Positions 39,033-49,453 of a stretch of DNA of 64,000 bases are shown here, piece after piece (the first letter of the stretch is position 1; the number at the start of each line of letters is the position of its first letter). The position numbers and the translations under genes are program-made. The stretch lies in assembly GCA_033782935.1 (NCBI GenBank), contig JAWQEG010000621.1, forward strand, positions 1,194,001 through 1,258,000. Reading direction: 5' to 3'. The notes under the pieces were generated by a model. That model did no database searches. It was not told the origin of the DNA and saw only the letters and a program-made list of their open reading frames with translations. This DNA comes from Petrolisthes cinctipes. Its lineage: Eukaryota; Arthropoda; Malacostraca; Decapoda; Porcellanidae.

Positions 39033-39208
39033 CGACGGAAATGAATTTAAAAATCATTGAAAACACATAAAAAAACACTAGTAAAATATATTATTGTCCA
39101 AAGAGTCCTATTCTGTCCAAAACAGTAAATTTACCAAAATGGATATACAGTACAGTGAATGTTTTCTGTATTCTCTTCAAGACAAGTTCTCTTTCACTCA
39201 ACAGACAC
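38402..39208. repeat. Tandem duplication of about 120 bp, second copy split by the MITE
   Basis: Unit 1 is 38402-38522 (ATCAGTGAGTTACATATGG to ACTCAACAGACA). Unit 2 starts at 38523, is split at about 38586-39140, and ends at about 39208. Confidence 0.85.
38586..39135. mobile_element. Foldback MITE with long inverted arms
   Basis: About 550 bp. The left arm begins GGTAAATTTACTGTTT and includes a poly-T run. The right arm is its near-perfect complement (poly-A at 39001-39029), ending AGTAAATTTACC. The arms exceed 200 bp. The inner part holds a degenerate tandem repeat of about 25 bp (CCGGTAGTCTGCCC-type). It interrupts one copy of a tandem duplication whose other copy (38402-38522) preserves the empty site. 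Confidence 0.85.
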
Positions 39209-42200
39209 AATCATCATAAGAAGATTCAGCCCCTATTGAAACTGCTGTTGCTGGAGGAACTCAACAACCTGAACTTTATTGTTCCGGTAAGAGAAATGCT
39301 GATTCATTATTATCTTTCTTCATTTATAAATTCTACTCTAATTGTGTCATATTTTTAATTTACTAGTTATTTGAATTGCATTTAATCTAACTCTAGAATC
39401 ATGAATCATACTGATCTGTCATAAATTATATGTATAATTATTTATATACATATATTTATCTATGATATTTCTTGATGGAGTATTTTACATTGCCCAGATT
39501 TCGGCATTGTCACTTCGGATTCCTCCGAGCAAGCCTTCATGCTGACTTCCTTCCCAACTCACCACCTTCGCCAAGATGTTTTGAAACCTTTGCTTAAGAT
39601 ATTGGGATAGGTGGCTCAGGGGTTTTAGTTTTATGGCATAACAACTCTAGCATGTACAGTTGGCCTGATGAATTCTTATACACCACTGTGACATCAAGGG
39701 TTCGTAACAACTAGAAAATGTTGTTAATTTCCTAACACCAAGCTTATCTAGTAATGTTATTTGGTTGATACTTAAATCAGTCAACAACATTAGAGAAAAT
39801 TATCAAGGGTAGTACAGTATTTGGGAGCACATACATAAGTACATTGGGGTGTAGAATAGGTTGATCTTGTCCTACAAACTTGTTAGAAATTCTAAAGTAC
39901 AGTACAGTACTGTAGACAATAGTGATAGACTAAGGATCTCTCATTACTTTCTCCATCCCACCTGGTATTGGGAAGGGTAAGTTAACATTATAGTAGTGTA
40001 TATTATACAGTATACTGTACTGTATTTGTCAAGAAATAGTCACCAAGGATAGCTTTACAGGATGCTTTTTCTCTAGGCCTTTGTGTTAAGTAACCTTTCA
40101 CTTTACAGAATTGGCACCTGACTCTTATGAAGCTCCTACCCAAACCTCTGCTGTTGGAGAGACTCTATTAACACCAAGAGTTAGAAACAACTAAAGAAGG
40201 TAGCTCTGCTTCATCAGGTGGACATAATCTAGCAGTTTGTTGGTCCTGTTGTGGTTTCCTACATTCTGGGAATAATAATGTGTATGCCCTACAACAGCAG
40301 CTGTCTGAGGTGTCTCTAAAATTGGAGAAAGTAACAAAAATTAAAAGACAGTTTGAACTAACTTTAGAGGAATTACGAGCAAAGGAAGGAAGTTCAGAAC
40401 AAAGATTAATGGAGCTTGTTGGAGAAAATGGTGACATCAAAAAGAAATTGTTAAAACAAACCTTAGACAATGATATTCTGCTTAAGGAAAATACAGAGTA
40501 CAAAAATTTGGTATTAGAGTACAACCTTGAAAAAGCAAAACAAACTTATGCCAATAAACCTATTTTACCAGCATCTATGACTATATGTATCCTCACGGCC
40601 TTGTTATGCTTCTGTTTTGTTCTATGTGCTAGTTCCCCCTTTATTAGTCTGTTTCCTTATACCATCTGTGTAGTAAATGTCTTCTGAGGCCTGGTACTGT
40701 ACTAGTTTAAGTATTGTTGGATTATGGTACTAAATCATATTCCAGTTGTGTGAACACTTTATGTGCTTGAATTTTTAAAAACTTCAGAGTTATCATTGCA
40801 AGGGAAGAATAGTTGGATGCAAATGAGCATGAGAGGGTAAGATGCAGCATATAAATAATTTCTGTAGCACTCAGTACATGGTTGAATGTCATACTTGATA
40901 ATCATGGTTCCTGGCTTGTATAACAGCTTAAAAATGTACAGTTTATTATAGTAGCTGTATTTTTGTAGGAAGAACTGTTCCATGCTGACTTTTTACACTA
41001 TAGGTGAGAGGTTACAGACTTTTGATTCATTCAGATTTGCTCACTTTTTATCACTCGCCTCTGTATTTAATACTGTACTTTAGAGTTCAAGGAAATAAAT
41101 TACTCGTGTCTACTTTTATGTTCTTACCTATTTGTATTTCTGTACATCTTTGTTTCCTCTTCTTTTAATTAATTTCTTACTGTGACCTCTAATTGTAGGT
41201 ATTCCCTGTTGACACAAGTTTTCTATATCCTTACTATTCCATACTACTGCAGCATATTCCAAGGTAGGCCTTATAAAGGATGTAATTATTTTCTTGACCA
41301 TTTCTTCATTTATTTAAGTGAAGGCCACTCAAATTTGCTAACAATGTATACATGTTTCTCACTTTTTCATTTATATGATCATCTGGTGTCAATTTCTTAT
41401 TTATCGTTACCCCTAAATCTCTTTCTTTCTCTGCTTTATTTAATATTTTATTTCCAAGCTTGTACTGCCAATTTGGTCTTCTCTCACTTCTACCAAATTT
41501 AATAATAATTTGTTTAATATCTTCAGTTTCCAGAACTAAAGTAGTTAAAGGAAGTACATTAGTGTTTTGTACTTATGCCAAGATAACTCAAACACAAAAA
41601 TGTATTGCACACTGGCAAAGTAAATAGTAATTAAGAGTAAACAGAAAAAATTAACAAACTTCTCGGAATAGCAAAATGACTGCACAGACTACTGGATATA
41701 CAAAACTACAGAAGGGCAACAGCCTGTAAAGAAACGTTCTTTTTCATGCAAGTAATGAAAGGTCACATTTGAAAGTAAACCATGTACAAAAAGAAGCGAA
41801 ATTGTGGGTGAAGTTAGAGTTAATGTGAGGAGAAAGATGGGTGAGACATGATATGCATGTAATACAACATAAAGAAATATTAACGAATCTCTAGGAAATT
41901 CAGTCAATAATCCCAATTTTCTATGTTTGTGACTCGTCTATATTTAATCATAATAAATTAATATCACGGGGTTTTCCTAGCTAGAATCGGCGTGAGCGAG
42001 ACTCTATCAGCTTGTAAATACAACAGTGCTATAACCTTCAATATAGCATACACTAGTCTACTATTCATGAAAACTATATCCACAGCTATCAATTAACTCT
42101 TTTAGAGAACACCACACACGTATGATGTATAAATCATGTATTAAAACCGAGAATGAGGAGAGATTATTTAAGTTTGAACGAGATTCCTGCATGCGAGGGT

Positions 42201-42489
42201 CTCCAGCAGGGTCTCCAGTGAGCGTCATCACTTTGACGTCACGGAGCGCGTGACGTCACGGCTGAATTGATGACGTTCCACTGAACTATCCTTACTGTCT
42301 CTCATCCTTGACCTAGATTGGTGAGGTAGCTCAGGGGGGGAGTAGAGTGGCGGTGACGTCACGCTCGCCACCCGCCAGACTGAGCCGCTGATGATCAGAC
42401 TCGGTCAGTGACTCAGTTTGATCAAGTGTGGAGAGCAGAGAGTAACTAGGTGGAATGCAGCAAACGTGTTGTGGATCGTGGTAAAGACA

Positions 42490-43222
42490 ATGCCGAGTGT
42501 ATGTGCAGTATATGGTTGTTCGAATTCCAAAGCGAAGTCAGCAGGCACTGATATAAGATATTTTGGATTTCCAAGAAATGCAAATTACAGGGATGTGTGG
42601 GTTAATTTGTGTCGTCGCGCTGATTATTTTAACCCAAAAAATGCTGTTATCTGTTCTGTTCACTTCACTAAGGACGACTACATAGATGACATGAAGAGTC
42701 GCTTACTTGGGATTGAAAGTCCGAGGAACAAGAGACTCCTGAAAGAAGAAGCTGTGCCATCCTTACATCTGCATAATGGTATGTAACGTTTTTCAAAATA
42801 TAATGGGTTACTGTGGATTTCCTTAATAAATATAGCGATATATCCAGTACTTTCAGGAAGTAATTATGCTATGTAGGAAATGTTACTTTGGATACATTAA
42901 ACCAGAGGTTCTTAACATATTTCGAGTCACTGACCCTTTGATAGTCTGGTAAAAGCTATATACCCTATCCCTAAGAAAATGCACAGGAGAACATACACAC
43001 AACTCTGCGTGCCATGAATATATATTCTTGTAATGAAAATTGATTGCCTTGTAGTGGCTAGCCATTGATACATACTATAAACACATAACGTCTTCTGTAG
43101 CCAGCATCAAATCACAAAGATAAAAATAACATCTGGTGTATAAAGACATAAAATATATCAACTTATTAAACATTTATAGAGAAACGTAGAATATTATCCG
43201 ACCATCGCCGACCCCTGAATCC

Positions 43223-43259
<37 letters not shown>

Positions 43260-46200
43260 TGTGTGTGCCCAAGGGACACAACTGTAAAGGGAGTGGCGGT
43301 GTATGGGAGTGGCGGTGTTTTCCCGCCTTTATCATGAGTATTCTTCCTTTACTCTAATATTCTTTTGCACGACGAAGGGCTCATAATTTATCACGAACGC
43401 TAAATTGGTCATTTTTGGAAACAAGGTGAAAATCTTCTTTGCAGAGAATATTAAAGGTATTATTCTATAGATTTAGTTCCTAAATACAAACGCGATATGG
43501 TTGCCACATCTAGCGAGACGAGTTCAGGGACTCTGGTACATGATAATGTTTACTTAGAATTCATGCTATGTATTTAATAACATGATATATAGATGTAGAA
43601 TATTAGAATATTATCAGACCATCACGTACCCTTGAATCCCACCTATGGACCCCAGGTTAATAATGTGTGTGTGTCTGTGTGTGTGTGTGTCCCAAAGGTA
43701 CACACCTGCGAAGGAGAGGCGGTGTTATCATATATTTTCCCGCCATATGAGTATTCTTCCTTTTCTCAAATATTCTTTTGCACGACTTCTGTACGTAAGA
43801 GATTAAGACTACTGGAATAAAACATGCTTTATGCAAACATAGGTTTACTCTAATAGAAATGGTGATGGTGCCACACTGCACATGATAATGATTACTTAGA
43901 ATTCATGCTTTGTACTTATAATAACATGATACTTGCACCATATTCTTATTTAACACAGTTGTATTATGTATTATAAGGCACACTTATAATATTTTGCCCT
44001 AAAAGTTAGTCAATATGTTATGTTGCCCATCTGAACCAGACGCCTTACACATTGCCTACATATTGTATGTATTTATTAATGTGACCTGCATAACTTTTCT
44101 AACATTCCAGGTGACATTCCTACGGAGGTGTCTAGGACTGCAGGGAGAAGTGAGAGGGTGGAAAGGCGAGTTCGCAAGAGAACAGTAGATGAGATGTTGC
44201 ACGAATGCAGTAGCAACATTGTGTTACACCAAGGACATACTACAACAGAGAGTACTGATGGCCCTGCTGAAGAAGATAACGCTGGTGGTGATGATGCAAT
44301 TGACAGTGTTCAAGGTATTGCTGAAAGTATTCAAAATTCCTGTGAAAAATGTAAGAAAACTCAGAAGGAAATGTTAAAACTATTAAAGGACTTGCAAGCA
44401 GAGGCTCAGCGGTGGCGGGATAAATACAATGAGTTTAAAGAGTGTAGCAGTGAACAAGCAATCAATGATAAAGTTGATAGAAAAGTGAAGGAAATATTGC
44501 AGGCATTTTTCAATGAAACACAAGTCAAAGTTATCTTGGACAAAAAGAAAAGTGTGAAATACTGGCCGGAAGAGGACATAGCATCAGCCATAACACTGAG
44601 AAGTTTAAGCCCTAAGTGTTATAAATATTTGAAAGATATTAAAGGTTTCCCTCTGCCATGTATAAATACACTCCATGATCGGCTAAAACATTTAAACTGT
44701 GAACCAGGACTGTTGTCGTCAGTACTATCTCTTATGAAGACCAAGTCCACTACTTTAGATCCCAAAGAAAAACTTACAGTTTTTTCATTTGATGAAATGA
44801 GTATTGCTCAGCAGTGGAGTTACGACAAAGGTACTGACAGACTATATAAACCTCACAAAAGTGTACAAGTTGTCATGTTGCGAGGCCTTGCTGGTAAATG
44901 GAAACAGCCAATCTTAGAACTGATAGAGAAGATAGAGTTAGCAGGATATCCTGTTGAGGCCATCGTACATGATTTAGGACCAACCAATCTTAGAGTGTGG
45001 AAACAATTTGGAATTGATCCAGTCAAAACTAAGACAGTATCCTTTAAAAACCCATGTGCTGACAGGGAAATTTTTGTTTTTGCTGACGCTCCCCACCTTC
45101 TCAAATTAATTAGGAATAACTTAATAGATTCAGGATTTGTATTAGAGAATGGTAATATAATTACAGATGAGAGTATTCGTGAAATTCTGATGAAAACAAA
45201 GTCAGAGTATGGTTTAGCATACAAGGTAACTGAGGCACACTTAAATGTTCGAGGACAGCAAAGGCAGATAGTAAAATATACAGCTCAGTTGTTGTCAAAG
45301 ACCTGTGCTAATTCTATACGGTATCTTGGACAAAGGGGGTTACTGGTTAGCAAGAACTGGAAAGAAACTGCTGATTTGATTTCTTTATCAGATGAATGGT
45401 TTGATGTAATGAACTCCTCAATTCACAGTGACAAAAAAGAGCGATGTGCTTTTGGCTTGCATAGTGAGATTCAGACAAACACACTGTTAGAAATGGCAAA
45501 ACTGATGTCAACGATGATGGTAAATAATTCTCTTAGAGGGTCATTCTGCAATTTCCAAAAAGGAGTCATTTTGTCATGCCATTCACTGATAGGGTTGCAT
45601 GCCATGCTGAAAGATAAGTATAATCTTGACTTCATCATGACAAGAAAGTTAAATCAAGATTGTCTGGAACAGTTTTTTGGCTGCATCAGACAAATGAGTG
45701 GACCTCACGATCATCCAGACGCTGTCACATTCAAGCACAGACTCAGGAAGTATGTTTTAGGGAAAGATGTCAAGTTGCTCAGTCACAAAAGTAACGTCAG
45801 TGAAGATCCCGGGGATGATAAATGTTTAAGTGAGTTAAAAGTTAATTGCAGGAATGAGATGGAGTCATATGATCGTGAGTTGAGCCTGGAGTTGTGCATG
45901 ACAAGCATCCTCTTTAAGAATATGGACATGGATATGGAAAATGCAGAGAACGAAGTAACAGCTAATACTGAATTTGAAAATCTTGCCCTGGAATGTGAAA
46001 CTAACAACACATCAACAAGCACTGTTATAGAAGAGCAGGCTTTGCAATATATAGGTGAATATATGGTAAGAAAATTCTCTCTGAAATATCCACACCTCGG
46101 ATGTAAGAGTGGTACAGGAATATCTGGAGCAGAAGGAAAATCATGGATAGATATGATTAACAGGGAAAAATGCATGAACCATCAGAAGAATTTTTCTCTC

Positions 46201-46439
46201 AGTTAATGATTATGAAAAAAATATTCAAGGCAATTCATGGAGAAAGCTTGAGGGAAGGGAACAATTGCGTGAAAACACTCACGGCTGAACTCGAGCATGC
46301 TGGCATCAATTTGCCCTCTGATGTCGTGTCATTTTTTGCAAAAATTTCAATTTTCTTTCGAATGCGATACTTAAATAGGAAGCAAGCAAACAGTGACTGT
46401 AGGAAGTACATAAGGAAGAAGATGAAAACAGAAACATGA
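42490..46439 (+). pseudogene. P-element-like transposase (THAP), one frameshift
   Basis: Exon 1 (42490-42778) encodes a complete THAP domain: CAVYGCSNS, FGFPRN, W, CSVHFTKDDY and a final AVPSLHL. The donor GTATGT at 42779 and the acceptor ATTCCAG before 44111 join in frame (LHNG then DIPTEV). Exon 2 (44111-46206) carries a coiled coil (about 44340-44460), then the RNase H-like transposase: FSFDEMSIAQQW, AIVHDLGPTN and FADAPHLLKLIRNN. A GTP-binding-type insertion region follows, then LNQDCLEQFFGCIRQM. Near 46165-46172, at an A5 run, the frame shifts by one; the family C-terminal tail (PSEEFFSQLM) continues to 46439. Total about 880 residues, near THAP9 in size. One indel short of intact. Confidence 0.88.
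42779..44110 (+). other. Intron of the element B gene, with inserted repeats
   Basis: Starts GTATGTAACG and ends ACATTCCAG. Within it CAGAGGTTCTTAACAT (42904) and GGACCCCAGGTTAATAA (near 43646) look like the ends of a hAT-type MITE. Between and beyond them a roughly 400-bp segment with a (GT)n run is duplicated (43195-43590 and 43610-43935), sharing GAGTATTCTTCC, ATATTCTTTTGCACGAC and ACTTAGAATTCATGCT. Confidence 0.65.
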
Positions 46440-46909
46440 AATAAGTGACATGGGTGAAGACAGAAAGAACAGTATTGTGTTGTATGTACACATTGTAGTA
46501 TTATTATTTTATTTAACATTCATTTACTCTAGGATAAGCTTAATTTCTCAGTATAAAACCTTTTTTTATATTTATTTTGTCTTTGATTATGTTTGCATTT
46601 GTACATATTAAAAGTACTTAGAGGTAAAACAGACAGCAGTTTCGTTTATTCCTGCCATAGGCTACTTAGGCTACCCATACTGCTTCTCCTCTCTGACAAC
46701 GCATAATATATTCACCGTTATCTATCTTTGCAGCAAAAAAAAAGTGTTAATATGTATCAATGTATCACATTATTACTACAAATAGAATAGAAAGTGATGT
46801 GTGAGACTGTGAGTCGCTCTCGGTCCAGCGCGGGTGGCGAGCGTGACGTCACTAGAGAGCGGGAGAATTCAATCTGGGTGACCTGGTGTGTATAGGTCGT
46901 GACTAGACC

Positions 46910-48099
46910 CGTTGGGTCATTTGCAGCGAAGTACCCATCCAGGAACCAAGATGGTCAGGCAGATTATCCCCTAGTTTAAGCTTCAACCAATCAGATCTTT
47001 ACCCCTCTGCCAATGAGAGAGGAGGATTTAGTTAACGTCACGTTTTGGCGGGAACTTGAACTGTATAAATAGCGAGGGTAGGTGGTTCAAGGGGGAGCAG
47101 ACTTTGAGACTGGGTCGTGGAGAGAGAGGTTGTATGATTTTATGCTCTCTCCTCTAGCTGCCAGGGCCTGCCGCACCGGCAGTAGTTTCTTTTTTTTCAC
47201 CCTTCTGGTGACGACTAGGATTAGCTATAGTCAAACCAGTCTTAGTTGATACTCGGGGTAGTGGCTGAGCCTTTCCCGCATTTCTGCCACATATACAGTC
47301 GACAGCCATAATATGATCTCTCTCGCTCGCCCATACTGTCATTGCTTGCCTTAATCACTATGAAATCATTAGTTGTTTTATGCTACTGCTTGGTTTTATG
47401 AATAACTTTCGATTTGAAGATGGAACAACTACTTTGTGTATTTTCCGGTACACTTGGCAACGCATATGGGTCGTGCTGCGTTGCCGTCTCAGTGTCCTTG
47501 ACACATGACACACTCAGGTCGAACCTACCTGCCTACCGAATACCGATTGTCAGGTCAAGTAATTCATTCCTTGCCATACCATCGCCATGGAATGATCATC
47601 ACCCTCCCGCTCTCCTGCTTTGCACAGCCAAGCAAATTATATTATCTATAGAGTAAATAGATATTTTATAAGAAACAAAGTCATAGGATGAGAAAAAAAC
47701 TAAAGTATATTGAGAGACAGACAGATAGAGAGACAGGCAGACAGACAGGAGGATGAGGTGAAGAGGGGGATTATAAGATTATAGGCCTGCTGGCTGATGC
47801 CTGGGGTAGACTTGGCAGTAGCGCAGACAGGTCAAGCCACCACCCCGAGTATCAAATAGGGCTGGTTTGACTATAGTAGTCATTCCCTCCATAGCTGGTA
47901 GACGATATAGTAGGTGTCTATATCTTTATATTGAGATCAACTTTGCCTCCTACCTATGGTGGACTCCCCCACTGATAGCTCTGGGTGTGGCTAAACACAG
48001 ACGGACCACCTTAGTGTGGGTTGAGAGGTTGATCTCAAACATTAGTTAATTAGGACTGGTATTATCCTTATCTGGTGTTTTCTTTTCCTCTTCCCACTT
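46910..48099. other. No gene recognised; promoter-like TATA segment
   Basis: Flank of element B. TGTATAAATAGCGAGGG (near 47062) is a strong TATA-type core promoter, and CCAATCAG lies near 46986. This fits a host or LTR promoter reading to the right, but no downstream coding frame was identified. Confidence 0.4.
47213..47885. repeat. Imperfect inverted repeat, 70-bp arms
   Basis: Left arm 47213-47288 includes CTATAGTCAAACCAG and TTGATACTCGGGGT. The right arm at about 47810-47880 is its complement, at roughly 85 percent by eye, separated by about 540 bp. Confidence 0.75.
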
Positions 48100-48262
48100 C
48101 CCCCCATCCTTGGGGGAAGTGGTTACTATGTTGCCTTCCCTCCCAACCCCTCCTCCGTATAGCGGAGGAGGCGGCCATGACCGACCACCACCACCACGAA
48201 CCGACGGATGAACCGAGACTCGAACACCCCTTGACATTGACGTTAAAAATGCATCATTTGTA

Positions 48263-49447
48263 ATGCTTCATGCCACTGGTTCGGCCCCACTAGCCGGCCT
48301 CAATCCTTTCATTGTTCAAAAGGTAATTGATGGCTGGGCTGGTGTGGTTGAATCTGTTAAAAAACTTGCCTCTGGAGATCTCTTAGTCAAAACATTTAAT
48401 TCTAAACAAGTAGCCACTTTGCTAAAATTACGTCAGATCCACAATTATGAAGTAGAAGCCAAGATTCCTCAAGCCATGAATTCCTGCAGGGGAGTAATCA
48501 CCTGTAGGGATTTAATGATGATGGAAGAAACGGAAATAATTGAGGAAATGAGGAATCAAGATATCATTGATGCTAGATTTATTACACGTTTAGAGGATGG
48601 TATAAGGAAGAAGACTGCAACACTAATTTTGACTTTTGGCAAAGTTTCACTTCCTGAAACTGTCAAAAATGGTTATGAAATCGTTAAAGTAAGACCCTTT
48701 ATCCCCAACCCTCTTAGATGCTTGAATTGTCAGATTTATGGACACGGAAATCGAACTTGTAAGGCTTCTTCTCCAGTGTGTGGCAGGTGCGCGACGTCTG
48801 GCCATGCTGAGGAAAAGTGCACATCAGTGGAGCTCTCCTGCTTTCATTGTAAGGGTACTCACTCCACTTCCTCGAGGGATTGTCCCAAGTGGAAGTTGGA
48901 GAAGGAGGTCTGCTCAGTGAAGGCAGTGCGAGGTATCTCCTATCATGATGCGAGGAAGGCGGTGATGGGATCGCAAGCGACCCCATCACCCAATGTCTCG
49001 TATGCATCGGCGGTGATATCTCGACCCGTGATGTGTACTATCAGTACTCAGACTGAGTCAGAGCCAAGCGAACAGGCTGAACAATCTACTTCTACACCTA
49101 CTATTATTACCCCCTCTAAGACTATTACCCCATCTACTAACTCCTATTCTCAGGCTGCAGCTGCTTTGCAGTCAGAGAAACAAAAGAAGAAGTCAGACAA
49201 GTATGACAAAATTAACTACACCACCCTAAAACCAAACAAGTCACTTCCTTGCACACACCCTACTCCCACTTCATCGGGGGAGAGAAGGGATAGCTCTTCC
49301 TCGGTGGAGTCTGGGAGACTCACCATTGATGAGGAAGCAATGGATGTCTCCGGACGCAAGAACCGGGAAAGGTCCCCCGGTAGCTACTCGCCACGCGGCG
49401 GGCGGCACAAGAAGACTAAGCGCTCAGGCCGACCCCGTAACTCTTAA
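48263..49447 (+). CDS. N3 ORF1 (Gag-like, CCHC)
   Basis: 394 codons from ATG 48263. The same frame is open further upstream (PLDIDVKNASFV), and another ATG at 48177 in a different frame gives MTDHHHHEPTDEP. The true start was therefore probably 48177, with a later one-base shift near 48200; as written, stop and start overlap (TAATG). Three zinc knuckles: CLNCQIYGHGNRTC, CGRCATSGHAEEKC and CFHCKGTHSTSSRDC. A Thr/Ser-rich region and a basic tail (RHKKTKRSGRPR) follow. RNA-binding partner of ORF2, ending 6 bases before it. Confidence 0.82.
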   Translation: MLHATGSAPLAGLNPFIVQKVIDGWAGVVESVKKLASGDLLVKTFNSKQVATLLKLRQIHNYEVEAKIPQAMNSCRGVITCRDLMMMEETEIIEEMRNQDIIDARFITRLEDGIRKKTATLILTFGKVSLPETVKNGYEIVKVRPFIPNPLRCLNCQIYGHGNRTCKASSPVCGRCATSGHAEEKCTSVELSCFHCKGTHSTSSRDCPKWKLEKEVCSVKAVRGISYHDARKAVMGSQATPSPNVSYASAVISRPVMCTISTQTESEPSEQAEQSTSTPTIITPSKTITPSTNSYSQAAAALQSEKQKKKSDKYDKINYTTLKPNKSLPCTHPTPTSSGERRDSSSSVESGRLTIDEEAMDVSGRKNRERSPGSYSPRGGRHKKTKRSGRPRNS

Positions 49448-49453
49448 ATCGCC

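Larger units (their letters stand above)
37459..40686 (+). pseudogene. Element A gene: truncated THAP and coiled-coil exons
   Basis: 37459-37612 encodes MTRCAVYGCNSNN and FYRFPRTKSVLKQWN, the first half of a THAP zinc finger. It ends at a TGA before the second C-x-x-H pair. Plausible further exons: a basic stretch at about 38248-38330 (acceptor TTTTTGCAG, donor GTAGGA); 39207-39287 (donor GTAAGA, but with an in-frame TAA); and 40109-40190. The last open part (40280-40686) is a long heptad-rich coiled coil (ALQQQLSEVSLKLEKV onward) ending in a hydrophobic, possibly membrane-spanning tail. B has THAP, linker and coiled coil in the same order, so this could be a P-type gene that lost its transposase. 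Splicing is inferred, and transcription unknown. Confidence 0.5.
37292..42310 (+). mobile_element. P-superfamily DNA transposon A, inserted in element B
   Basis: 5019 bp with inverted ends CAAGGATGAGAGACAGTAAG and onward (29 bp identical, then one mismatch). It is flanked by the perfect 8-bp duplication ACCTAGAT (37284-37291 and 42311-42318). The TIR sequence differs from that of B, so it is another subfamily. TGACGTCA occurs at 37364, 42234 and 42251, and a shared CTGGAGACCC follows at both ends. It encodes a truncated THAP exon and a coiled-coil frame, but no transposase domain was seen. Confidence 0.92.
37262..46901 (+). mobile_element. P-superfamily DNA transposon B (hosting element A)
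   Basis: Ends start with CACGACCTATACACACCAGG in inverted orientation, about 31 bp with one mismatch. The right end lies at 46877-46901 and beyond. It is flanked by a perfect 8-bp duplication ACTAGACC (37254-37261 and 46902-46909), the TSD length of P elements. Removing element A (37292-42310) and one ACCTAGAT leaves a 4.6 kb transposon with a THAP plus transposase gene. TGACGTCA stands about 50-65 bp from each end, within a 23-bp inverted subterminal repeat (starting at 42353 and ending at 46852). Confidence 0.92.
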
